Shown here: one piece after another, positions 7,954 through 18,025 of the stretch
Position numbering within the stretch: the stretch's first letter is position 1
Layout of the letters: each line of letters opens with the position of its first letter
Assembly (NCBI RefSeq): GCF_000768695.1
Contig: NZ_AVPL01000004.1
Span: 1-64,000, forward strand
Origin: Knoellia aerolata DSM 18566
Lineage (GTDB): Bacteria > Actinomycetota > Actinomycetes > Actinomycetales > Dermatophilaceae
Direction: 5' to 3'
Length of the DNA stretch: 64,000 nucleotides
Notes under the pieces: model-generated
Databases searched by the model: none
The model's input: the letters and a program-made list of their open reading frames with translations, nothing else
What the model was told of the DNA's origin: nothing
Position numbers and translations under genes: made by a program

Positions 7954-9132
7954 TCAGCCTTCCTGGGGGTGCAGACGGAGGATCGGCTGGCCGGGGGAGA
8001 CGGGGTCGCCGTCCTCGACGAGCCACTCGACGACGCGACCGCCATGCGGGGCGACGACCTCGTAGGTGTCGCGCAGGGTGCCGACGGTGGCGACGACGCT
8101 GCCGGTCTCGACGGCCGTGCCGACCTCGCTGTGGGTGAACGAGACCATGCCCTTGGCGGGGCTGATGACGAGGCGCCACGTCGGGTCCTGGGCCACGCCC
8201 GAGGAGACGCCGTGCTCCTTGACCATGCGGTGCGCCTGCTCGAGGTCGTCGGGGGACTTCAGTGCGAGGATCTCGACGTCCTTGAGGACGCGCTTGGCGA
8301 GACCGGCGAGCGTGCCCGCGGGCGGGACCTCGATGATGCCGGTGACGCCGAGCTGCGCGAAGGTCTCCATCGTGAGGTCCCAGCGCACCGGGTTGCTCAC
8401 CTGGCTGACGAGCCGGCCGAGCACGTCGCGGCCGCTGTGCACGACCGCTCCGTCGCGGTTGGACACGAGGGGGACGCGGGCGTCGTGGGTGGACATCGCC
8501 TTGGCGTAGCCGGACAGCACGTCGACGGCCGGCGCCATGTGCTCGGTGTGGAACGCGCCGGCGACCTTGAGCGGGATGACGCGGGCCCTGGCCGGGGGAG
8601 CGGCGCTCAGCGCGGCGAGCTGGTCCATGGTGCCGGCGGCGACGACCTGCCCGGCGCCGTTGATGTTGGCCGGCGTGAGGCCGTGCGAGCTGATGGCGGC
8701 GGCCACCTCGTCGGGGTCGCCGCCGACGACGGCGCTCATCCCGGTCGGCTGCACCGCGCTGGCCTCGGCCATGGCCCGTCCGCGCTCTCGGACGAAGACC
8801 ATCGCCTGCTCAGCCGAGATGACGCCACCGGCCGCGGCGGCGGTGATCTCGCCGACCGAGTGCCCGGCGCCGGCACCGACGAGACGGAAGCCGTCCGCCG
8901 GGTGCTCGAACAGGGCGAGCAGCGAGACGAGACCGGAGGCGACGATCAACGGCTGGGCGACCGCCGTGTCCGTGATGGTTGCCTCGTCCGACTCGGTGCC
9001 GTGCCGGAGGAGGTCCATGCCGGCCACGGCGGAGAGCCAGCCGAGCCGTTCGCGGACGCCGGGGATGGCGAGCCAGGGGGTGAGGAAACCGGGGGTCTGG
9101 GAGCCCTGTCCAGGGCACACGATGACGAGCAC
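7954..9132 (-). CDS. fabD: Malonyl-CoA:ACP transacylase with C-terminal biotinyl-like domain
   Basis: Residues 1-300 are a standard MCAT: VIVCPGQGSQTPG at the start, catalytic Ser92 in GAGHSVGE, His195 in GAFHTEHMA. It moves malonyl from CoA to AcpP. The extra C-terminal part (about 315-392) reads as a biotinyl/lipoyl beta-barrel: RLVISPAKGMV then YEVVAPHGGRVVEWLVEDG and DPVSPGQPIL. Where BCCP has the biotinylated Lys of AMKM, this protein has GTLRDTYE, so Arg354 replaces Lys and it cannot be biotinylated. Usual MCATs end near 300-320 aa. GTG 9132 gives the conserved N-terminus; an in-frame GTG at 9159 is possible, and neither has a strong ribosome site. Confidence 0.9.
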   Translation of the reverse strand: MLVIVCPGQGSQTPGFLTPWLAIPGVRERLGWLSAVAGMDLLRHGTESDEATITDTAVAQPLIVASGLVSLLALFEHPADGFRLVGAGAGHSVGEITAAAAGGVISAEQAMVFVRERGRAMAEASAVQPTGMSAVVGGDPDEVAAAISSHGLTPANINGAGQVVAAGTMDQLAALSAAPPARARVIPLKVAGAFHTEHMAPAVDVLSGYAKAMSTHDARVPLVSNRDGAVVHSGRDVLGRLVSQVSNPVRWDLTMETFAQLGVTGIIEVPPAGTLAGLAKRVLKDVEILALKSPDDLEQAHRMVKEHGVSSGVAQDPTWRLVISPAKGMVSFTHSEVGTAVETGSVVATVGTLRDTYEVVAPHGGRVVEWLVEDGDPVSPGQPILRLHPQEG

Positions 9133-9204
9133 CCCTTCAGCGTCGCCGCGCGAGGGCACTTCCGGCGAGACGGAGCCAGACGATTCTCTCGACGCAGATT
9201 TGGA

Positions 9205-9233
9205 GGGTTCCTACAACGCCTGTCTCGGAACCC
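9205..9233. promoter_or_regulatory. Inverted repeat GGGTTCC-N15-GGAACCC at the fasR/fabD junction
   Basis: Seven-base arms at 9205-9211 and 9227-9233 straddle the end of the fasR gene, about 75 bp before fabD. It is either a weak terminator for fasR or an operator for the fab operon. Streptomyces FasR is known to bind the fabD promoter region, which makes the second option attractive, but this is inference. Confidence 0.45.
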
Positions 9234-10416
9234 GAGTGACCCGGGTCGACGGCTCGGGGGCTACCCGCCCGTACGCCAGGGCGAGCCGGACGGTCTGCGC
9301 GTCGTGCGGGTCGGTGAGGTCGTAGCCGATGCTGTCGGCGATCTTGCCGAGCCGGTAGCGGACCGTGTTGGTGTGCACGAAGAGCTCGCGGGCCGTGCCC
9401 TCGAGCCCCAGGCCGCCGTCGAGGTAGGCGGCCGCGGTCTCGAGCAGGTTGCCCCCGCCGCTCGCGGCCAGCGGCGCGTACACCCTCGCCACGAGCATCG
9501 CCCGCGCCGGCAGGTCCCCGAGCAGGGCACGCTCCGCCAGGAGGTCGTCGCTGAGCACCGGGCGGGGGGACATCGGCCAGGCCGGCGCGGCGGCGTGGCC
9601 GGACAGCGCCGCACGAGCACTGCGCCCCGCGGCATACAGGTGGGGGACGACCGGGCCGACGACGAGCGGGCCCTCACCGAAGCACTCCCCGAGCGCCGAC
9701 GCCGTCTCGAGCGGGTCGGCGACCTGGCCGGTGATGCAGACCACCCGGCGCCCGTGGATGGCGATGAGCACCTCGACACCGAGGCGTTTGGCCTCGCGGT
9801 GCAGGCGGTCCACGACCTGGGCGGGCCCCAGCTCGGGCGTGGAGCCGACGATGACGCACACGTCGGTCGTCGTGCCCCAGCCGAGCGCGGACGCCCGCGA
9901 CTGCATCGAGTCGTCGGCCTCGCCACGGATGACGGCGTCGACGACGAGGGCCTCGAGGCGGGCGTCCCACGCACCGCGGGCCTCTGCGGCGTGGGCGTAG
10001 ACCTCGGCGGCGGAGAACGCGATCTCGCGGCTGTAGCGCAGCACCGCCTCGCGCACCTTGACCTCGTCGCCGCGGGCCGCGAGACCGCTCGACTCGCGCT
10101 CGACGACGTCGACGACGGTGCGGACGAGGTCGAGGGTCTGGCCGAGGCTGATCGAGCGGGTCAGCTCGCGCGGCGCCGTGCCGAAGACGTCGGCCGTGAC
10201 ATGCGCGCGGTCCTGGCTCCCGGTGAACCACTCGATGAACGAGCGGATGCCGGCCTGCGCCACGAGCCCGACCCACGAGCGCTCCTCGGCGGGCAGCGCG
10301 CGGTACCACGCGTGCTGCGTCTCCATCTGCTGCACGGCTGCCGCGCCGAGGTCGCCGGCGGCGCGCTCGAACCGGCGTCGGGTCGCCGCCGAGGGGCGGT
10401 TGCGGGAGGTGGCCAC
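9211..10416 (-). CDS. fasR: PucR/CdaR-type transcriptional regulator, FasR-like activator of fatty-acid genes
   Basis: The 401-aa protein has a long N-terminal alpha-helical region (WYRALPAEERSWVGLVAQAG, ISLGQTLDLVRTVVDVVE), a central GGDEF-like/CdaR segment, and a C-terminal PucR helix-turn-helix (LEGTARELFVHTNTVRYRLG). In Streptomyces coelicolor the orthologous FasR is encoded directly upstream of fabD and activates fabDHPF; M. tuberculosis Rv2242 has the same place. The name is by synteny and architecture. GTG 10416 has no ribosome site but a TAGACT box 6 bp upstream on its strand, so it is likely leaderless. Confidence 0.85.
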   Translation of the reverse strand: MATSRNRPSAATRRRFERAAGDLGAAAVQQMETQHAWYRALPAEERSWVGLVAQAGIRSFIEWFTGSQDRAHVTADVFGTAPRELTRSISLGQTLDLVRTVVDVVERESSGLAARGDEVKVREAVLRYSREIAFSAAEVYAHAAEARGAWDARLEALVVDAVIRGEADDSMQSRASALGWGTTTDVCVIVGSTPELGPAQVVDRLHREAKRLGVEVLIAIHGRRVVCITGQVADPLETASALGECFGEGPLVVGPVVPHLYAAGRSARAALSGHAAAPAWPMSPRPVLSDDLLAERALLGDLPARAMLVARVYAPLAASGGGNLLETAAAYLDGGLGLEGTARELFVHTNTVRYRLGKIADSIGYDLTDPHDAQTVRLALAYGRVAPEPSTRVTRVPRQAL

Positions 10417-10428
10417 CGGAGGAGTCTA
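10417..10428 (-). promoter_or_regulatory. Leaderless-type promoter of fasR
   Basis: On the minus strand TAGACT (10428-10423) lies 6 nt before GTG 10416, so transcription would start at or next to the start codon. Just upstream is TGCACA-N8-TGTGCA (10440-10459), a candidate operator for autoregulation. Confidence 0.7.
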
Positions 10429-10439
10429 TTTGTATGCCG

Positions 10440-10459
10440 TGCACAACCGACGGTGTGCA
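10440..10459. promoter_or_regulatory. Inverted repeat TGCACA-N8-TGTGCA upstream of fasR
   Basis: Six-base perfect arms (10440-10445 and 10454-10459) sit 12-31 bp upstream of the fasR -10 box, where a regulator would overlap RNA polymerase. It could be a site for FasR itself or another regulator. Confidence 0.45.
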
Positions 10460-10478
10460 TCGTGCGTCGCGTGGTGGC

Positions 10479-10763
10479 TCAGGCCTGCCAGCCGAGCAGC
10501 TGCTCACCGAGTGTCAGGGCGAGCAGCCAGACGACGACCGCGACCACCGGCAGGACGAGGACGACCCACGGCCGCCGCGTGAACCAGCGGACCGCGCACA
10601 CGGCGAGGGCGGCCCAGAGCAGCAGCAGCAGGATGATCGCCCACAGGGGCGCGGCGAGCCCCGACGAGACGTAGAAGGGCAGCACCGCGACGAGCCCGAG
10701 GACACCGACCGACGCGGCCGCGCGCTCGAGGATCTGACGTCCGTCCACGGTCCCAGCATCCAC
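10479..10763 (-). CDS. Small integral membrane protein
   Basis: The 94-aa protein has about three hydrophobic segments: VGVLGLVAVLPFYVSSGLAA, LWAIILLLLLWAALAVCAV and WVVLVLPVVAVVVWLLAL, joined by a short basic loop (RWFTRRP). Family and function are not recognised; it resembles the many small actinobacterial membrane proteins. GTG 10763 is the longest start but would begin 8 bp from the argG hairpin; GTG 10748 is an alternative. It lies between argG and fasR on the same strand. Confidence 0.6.
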   Translation of the reverse strand: MDAGTVDGRQILERAAASVGVLGLVAVLPFYVSSGLAAPLWAIILLLLLWAALAVCAVRWFTRRPWVVLVLPVVAVVVWLLALTLGEQLLGWQA

Positions 10764-10770
10764 CCCCGAG

Positions 10771-10824
10771 CCGCCTCGTGTGCCTCAGCGCGAGGTATTC
10801 CTCGCGCTGAGGCACACGAGGCGG
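10771..10824. terminator. 25-bp perfect palindrome with TATT loop, argG terminator
   Basis: Arms 10771-10795 and 10800-10824 are perfectly complementary over 25 bp with loop TATT. It lies 12 bp after the argG stop and so probably ends argG transcription. The apex is GG-TATT-CC; a second long perfect palindrome at 17947-17990 has the same kind of apex (GG-TATC-CC). Confidence 0.85.
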
Positions 10825-10835
10825 CGGGGTCGTCG

Positions 10836-14348
<3,513 letters not shown>

Positions 14349-14356
14349 CGTGCCCC

Positions 14357-14368
14357 TGACAGATGTCA
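14357..14368. promoter_or_regulatory. Inverted repeat TGACA-GA-TGTCA upstream of the ABC/two-component operon
   Basis: Five-base arms separated by GA lie 60 bp before the ABC ATPase gene, in the only sizeable gap of this operon. NarL/DesR-type regulators bind short inverted repeats, and operons of this type are often controlled by their own regulator. Candidate operator only. Confidence 0.35.
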
Positions 14369-14428
14369 TGGTGAGGTCGTGTCTCCCGGCACTGTCGTCG
14401 CACCCCCGCGGCGACCGAACCTTGAGGC

Positions 14429-15373
14429 ATGACCCACCACGACAGTCCCGCCGTCGAGCTGACGGCCCTCACCAAGTCCTTCCCGGGCCGCGCCGGAGCC
14501 GTCCAGGCGGTGCGCGGCATCGACCTCACGGTCGACCGCGGCGAGGTCGTCGCGTTCCTCGGGCCCAACGGCGCCGGTAAGACGACGACCCTCGACCTCG
14601 TGCTCGGCCTCACGTCCCCGACGTCCGGCGGCGTCCGCGTCCTGGGGCAGTCGCCACGCGACGCGGTCCGGGCCGGTCGGGTCTCCGCGGTCCTGCAGAC
14701 CGGCGGGCTCCTGCGTGACCTCACCGTGCGCGAGACCGTGGAGCTCATCGCGAGCACGTATGCCGTGCACGCACCGGTCGACGACGTGCTGCGGCGCGCG
14801 AACCTCACCACGGTCACGAGCCGCAAGGTCTCGAAGTGCTCCGGCGGCGAGCAGCAGCGCCTGCGTTTCGCCCTCGCCCTCCTGCCCGACCCCGAGCTGC
14901 TCATCCTCGACGAGCCGACGGCCGGCATGGACGTCTCCGCGCGCCACACCTTCTGGGACTCGATGCACGCCGAGGCGGCGGCCGGCCGCACCATCCTCTT
15001 CGCGACCCACTACCTCGAGGAGGCCGACTCCTTCGCCGGTCGCATCGTCCTGGTGGCGGGCGGGAGGGTCGTGGCGGACGGCCCCACGGACGTCATCCGC
15101 GGCCGGGCCCTGGGTCGCACCGTGGCGGCCCGCCTCGACCTCGACCTCGTCGACGCGGCCGTCAGCCACCTGCGTTCCCTCGCGGCGGTGCACGAGGTCC
15201 GGGTCGACCGCGACCGCCTCACCGTGACGACGTCGGACTCCGACGCCGTGGCCCGTGCCCTGCTCAACGGCCTCGCGGCACGAGACCTCGAGGTCACCAC
15301 GGGCTCGCTCGAGTCCGCCTTCCTCGCCCTCACGGGCACCACCGACACCGCCTCCGAAGGAGCAGCAGCATGA
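14429..15373 (+). CDS. ABC-2 type exporter ATP-binding subunit
   Basis: The 314-aa ATPase has Walker A GPNGAGKTTT, signature CSGGEQQRLRFA, Walker B LLILDEPTAGMD and the switch His in FATHYLEEAD. The last 100 residues form the accessory domain of DrrA/CcmA-type subunits. With the next gene it forms an exporter of unknown substrate (often a lipid, antibiotic or peptide). ATG 14429 follows TTGAGG. Its stop overlaps the permease start (ATGA). The kinase-regulator pair downstream suggests induction by membrane stress, as in DesKR or LiaRS systems. Confidence 0.9.
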   Translation: MTHHDSPAVELTALTKSFPGRAGAVQAVRGIDLTVDRGEVVAFLGPNGAGKTTTLDLVLGLTSPTSGGVRVLGQSPRDAVRAGRVSAVLQTGGLLRDLTVRETVELIASTYAVHAPVDDVLRRANLTTVTSRKVSKCSGGEQQRLRFALALLPDPELLILDEPTAGMDVSARHTFWDSMHAEAAAGRTILFATHYLEEADSFAGRIVLVAGGRVVADGPTDVIRGRALGRTVAARLDLDLVDAAVSHLRSLAAVHEVRVDRDRLTVTTSDSDAVARALLNGLAARDLEVTTGSLESAFLALTGTTDTASEGAAA

Positions 15374-16227
15374 CCGCCACGACCATGACCTCACCCGACC
15401 GCCGACCCGGTCCCGGCCGCGCCACCCCGGAGCTCGGCACCACGCGACGCGAGGCGAGGTCGCGAGGGGAGCGGACGGCATACGTGCGCCTCGAGCTGCG
15501 ACGGACGGTGCGCGACCTCGTCACGATGTTCTTCGTCGTGGGGCTGCCCGCGTTCATGTACGTCCTCTTCGGTGCCAGCGCTGGCTACTCGCAGGAGAAC
15601 GCCGGCAACGGCAACGTCGCCCTCTACGTGATGATCTCGATGGCGGCCTACGGCGCCGTCACCGCGACCGTCGGCATCGGTGGGACGGCGGCGGTCGAGC
15701 GGATGCAGGGCTGGGGACGCCAGCTCGGGCTCACGCCGCTGAGGGACGGGACGTACGTCGCGACCAAGGCCGTCGTGGCCCTCGTCGTGGCCGCCCTGCC
15801 GATCCTCGTCGTCTACGTCCTGGGGGTGCTCACGGGCGCCGAGGGCACGGCGACGGCCTGGCTCGGGAGCGCGGCGATCCTCGTGGTGGGAGCCGTGATG
15901 TTCGCGCTCTACGGACTGGTCTTCGGGCTGGCGTTCCGGTCCGAGTCGGCCGTCACGGCGGCGGGGGGCTCGCTCGTGGTCCTGGGCTTCCTCGGCAACA
16001 TCTTCTTCCCGCTGAGCGGCATCCTGCTCGACATCGCCCGGTTCACGCCGCTCTACGGGTACGTCTCGCTGGCGCGCTACCCACTGACCGAGGGGCACGT
16101 CGTCGACAGCCAGGGCGGCCTCGTCCACGAGGCGCTGTGGATGTCAGTGACTAACGTTGCGGTGTGGACGGGAATCTTCGCGGTGCTCGCGACCTGGCTC
16201 GTGCGCCGCAGCCGCGGCCGGCAGTGA
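15370..16227 (+). CDS. ABC-2 type exporter permease
   Basis: The 285-aa protein has about six hydrophobic segments after a 45-residue polar, Arg-rich cytoplasmic start: TMFFVVGLPAFMYVLFGAS, ALYVMISMAAYGAVTATVGI, VVALVVAALPILVVYVLGVL, AAILVVGAVMFALYGLVFGL, LVVLGFLGNIFFPLSGIL and VAVWTGIFAVLATWLV. It is the membrane partner of the preceding ATPase. ATG 15370 overlaps the ATPase stop by 4 bp, and its own stop overlaps the kinase GTG (GTGA), so all four genes are coupled. Confidence 0.88.
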   Translation: MTATTMTSPDRRPGPGRATPELGTTRREARSRGERTAYVRLELRRTVRDLVTMFFVVGLPAFMYVLFGASAGYSQENAGNGNVALYVMISMAAYGAVTATVGIGGTAAVERMQGWGRQLGLTPLRDGTYVATKAVVALVVAALPILVVYVLGVLTGAEGTATAWLGSAAILVVGAVMFALYGLVFGLAFRSESAVTAAGGSLVVLGFLGNIFFPLSGILLDIARFTPLYGYVSLARYPLTEGHVVDSQGGLVHEALWMSVTNVAVWTGIFAVLATWLVRRSRGRQ

Positions 16228-17327
16228 GCGCCCACGCCTCGGCGCAGCCCTCCCCACCGCTGCAGGTCCACCCCTGGCAGCGGTGGGGCTGGGTCATGGG
16301 TGGGGTGTGGCTGGTCTTCCTCGCGTTCCCCATCGCCGGTGTCGTCGACAGTGGTGAGAGCCGGCCACGCATCATCGCCGGGGTCGCCCTCTACGTCGTC
16401 TTCGCCGGTGTCTACATCCGGGGGTTCCGCGCCATGTCGCGGGCCGTCTCCCGTGCCGACGTGGTGCGACGGGGCGTCGCACACCTCGTCGCGCTCACCC
16501 TCATCTGCGTGATGATCCACCTGCTCGTGGGGTCGGCGTCGGTCGGCGGTGGTCCGTACCTCGTCGCGCTCGCGATGTTCGTCCTGCCGATGTGGGCGGC
16601 GGTGGGCGTGACCGTGGTGGTCCTGCTCGTCACGACCTGGCTCACGACGGTGTCCAGCGAGCTGGCGGACACCTGGTACCTGTCGGGTGTCGTCCTGCTC
16701 GTGGCCGTCGTCACCGCTGTCGTCCGGACGATCGAGCGACGCGGCCTGTTGCACGACGAGCTGGCCGCGGAGCTCACGGTGTCGGCCGAGCGGGACCGGC
16801 TGGCGCGCGACGTCCACGACGTCATCGGTCACACCCTCACGGCCATGAGCCTCAAGGCCGACGTCGCCGAGCGGCTCCTCGACACCGATCCGGAGCGCGC
16901 GCGTCAGGAGATCGCCGAGGTCGGCGTGCTCAGCCGCCAGGCTCTCGCCGAGGTGCGCGCCGCGGTCGGCGGCATCCGCTCGGCCCGGCTCGACGACGAG
17001 ATCGCCTCCGCGGAGCGGGTGCTCGCGTCCGCCGGCATCGCCGCCGACATGCCCAAGGACCTCTCGGTGGTCGACCCGCGCCACCGCGTCGTGCTGGCGT
17101 GGGTGCTCCGGGAGGCCGTCACCAACGTCGTGCGCCACAGCGACGCGTCCGTGTGCCGTGTGGTCCTGGGCCCGGCGTCGCTCACCGTCGAGGACGACGG
17201 TCGCGGGCCCTCCGGTCTGCGTGAGGGCAACGGGCTGCGCGGTGTGCGCGAGCGGGTCGACGCCGCCGGTGGTGCGCTGCGGGTCAGCGACGCGTCACCC
17301 GGCACGCGGCTCGTGGTCACGCTGTGA
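16224..17327 (+). CDS. DesK/LiaS-type sensor histidine kinase
   Basis: The 367-aa protein has about five transmembrane segments in residues 15-180 and no large extracellular domain, as in DesK-type intramembrane sensors. The dimerisation/phosphoacceptor motif is ERDRLARDVHDVIGHTLTAM (HisKA_3, His in DVHD), and the ATP-binding end has VLREAVTNVVRHS, VEDDGRGP and GNGLRGVRERV. It phosphorylates the regulator encoded next. GTG 16224 overlaps the permease stop (GTGA); an upstream in-frame start would lie inside the permease gene. Confidence 0.9.
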   Translation: MSAHASAQPSPPLQVHPWQRWGWVMGGVWLVFLAFPIAGVVDSGESRPRIIAGVALYVVFAGVYIRGFRAMSRAVSRADVVRRGVAHLVALTLICVMIHLLVGSASVGGGPYLVALAMFVLPMWAAVGVTVVVLLVTTWLTTVSSELADTWYLSGVVLLVAVVTAVVRTIERRGLLHDELAAELTVSAERDRLARDVHDVIGHTLTAMSLKADVAERLLDTDPERARQEIAEVGVLSRQALAEVRAAVGGIRSARLDDEIASAERVLASAGIAADMPKDLSVVDPRHRVVLAWVLREAVTNVVRHSDASVCRVVLGPASLTVEDDGRGPSGLREGNGLRGVRERVDAAGGALRVSDASPGTRLVVTL

Positions 17328-17929
17328 TCCGGCTCCTCGTGGCCGACGACCAGGCCCTCGTCCGCGGCGCCATCGTCACCCTCCTCGGGCTCGAGCCGGA
17401 CCTCGACGTCGTCGCCGAGGCGGGTCGCGGAGACGAGGTGCTCGAGGTCCTGCGCCGCCACGAGATCGACGTCGCCCTGCTCGATGTCGAGATGCCGGGG
17501 CTCGACGGGATCGAGGTGTGCCGGGCGATGACGGCCGCGGGCGTGCCGACCCGTGCCCTCATCGTCACGACCTTCGGTCGGCCCGGGTTCGTGCGGCGGG
17601 CGCTCGAGGCGGGCGCCGGCGGGTTCGTCGTCAAGGACACGCCGGCGTCGGAGCTCGCCGACGCCGTCCGCCGGGTGCACGCGGGGGAGCGCGTCGTGGA
17701 CGGCGCCCTCGCCGCGGAGTCGCTCATCGAGGGGCCGAACCCGCTCACGCCGCGCGAGCAGGACGTGCTCCGGGCGGCGCTCACCGGCGCCCCGGTCTCG
17801 GTCGTCGCGGCTGCGGTGCACCTGTCCGAGGGGACGGTGCGCAACCACCTGTCGTCGGCGATGGCCAAGACCGGGACGGCGACCCGGGCCGAGGCGGCCA
17901 ACCACGCCCGGGACCGCGGGTGGCTCTGA
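17324..17929 (+). CDS. NarL/LuxR-family response regulator
   Basis: The 201-aa protein has a receiver domain (acidic pair VADDQ, phosphoacceptor Asp in ALLDVEMPGLDG, Thr in LIVTTFG, Lys in FVVKDTPA) and a C-terminal LuxR-type HTH (NPLTPREQDVLRAALTGAP, HLSEGTVRNHLSSAMAKTG). GTG 17324 overlaps the kinase stop by 4 bp. It is the output of the system and probably controls the exporter operon itself. A long palindrome just downstream likely ends the transcript. Confidence 0.92.
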   Translation: MIRLLVADDQALVRGAIVTLLGLEPDLDVVAEAGRGDEVLEVLRRHEIDVALLDVEMPGLDGIEVCRAMTAAGVPTRALIVTTFGRPGFVRRALEAGAGGFVVKDTPASELADAVRRVHAGERVVDGALAAESLIEGPNPLTPREQDVLRAALTGAPVSVVAAAVHLSEGTVRNHLSSAMAKTGTATRAEAANHARDRGWL

Positions 17930-17946
17930 CCGGCATACCCCCGTTG

Positions 17947-17990
17947 GCGTCCGCAACCCTGGTCGGTATCCCGACCAGGGTTGCGGACGC
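17947..17990. repeat. 20-bp perfect palindrome with TATC loop; lone copy of the GCGTCCGCAA repeat family
   Basis: Arms 17947-17966 and 17971-17990 pair perfectly over 20 bp around TATC. It lies between two converging genes (regulator and aceE) and can act as a bidirectional terminator. Its outer sequence GCGTCCGCAA...TTGCGGACGC is shared with the four-copy array at 46358-46604, so it belongs to a dispersed intergenic palindrome family. Confidence 0.85.
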
Positions 17991-18025
17991 AGGGGTGACG
18001 TGACCGGCGGGTCACCCCACCGGGG

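Noticed and set aside
8033-9132. A working biotin carrier on FabD
   Set aside because: The attachment Lys is Arg (TLRD in place of AMKM), so biotinylation is not possible.
7894-10674. 926-codon plus-strand frame antisense to fabH-fabD-fasR
   Set aside because: Typical high-GC shadow: rich in R, G, A, D, V with no domain, opposite to clearly recognised genes.
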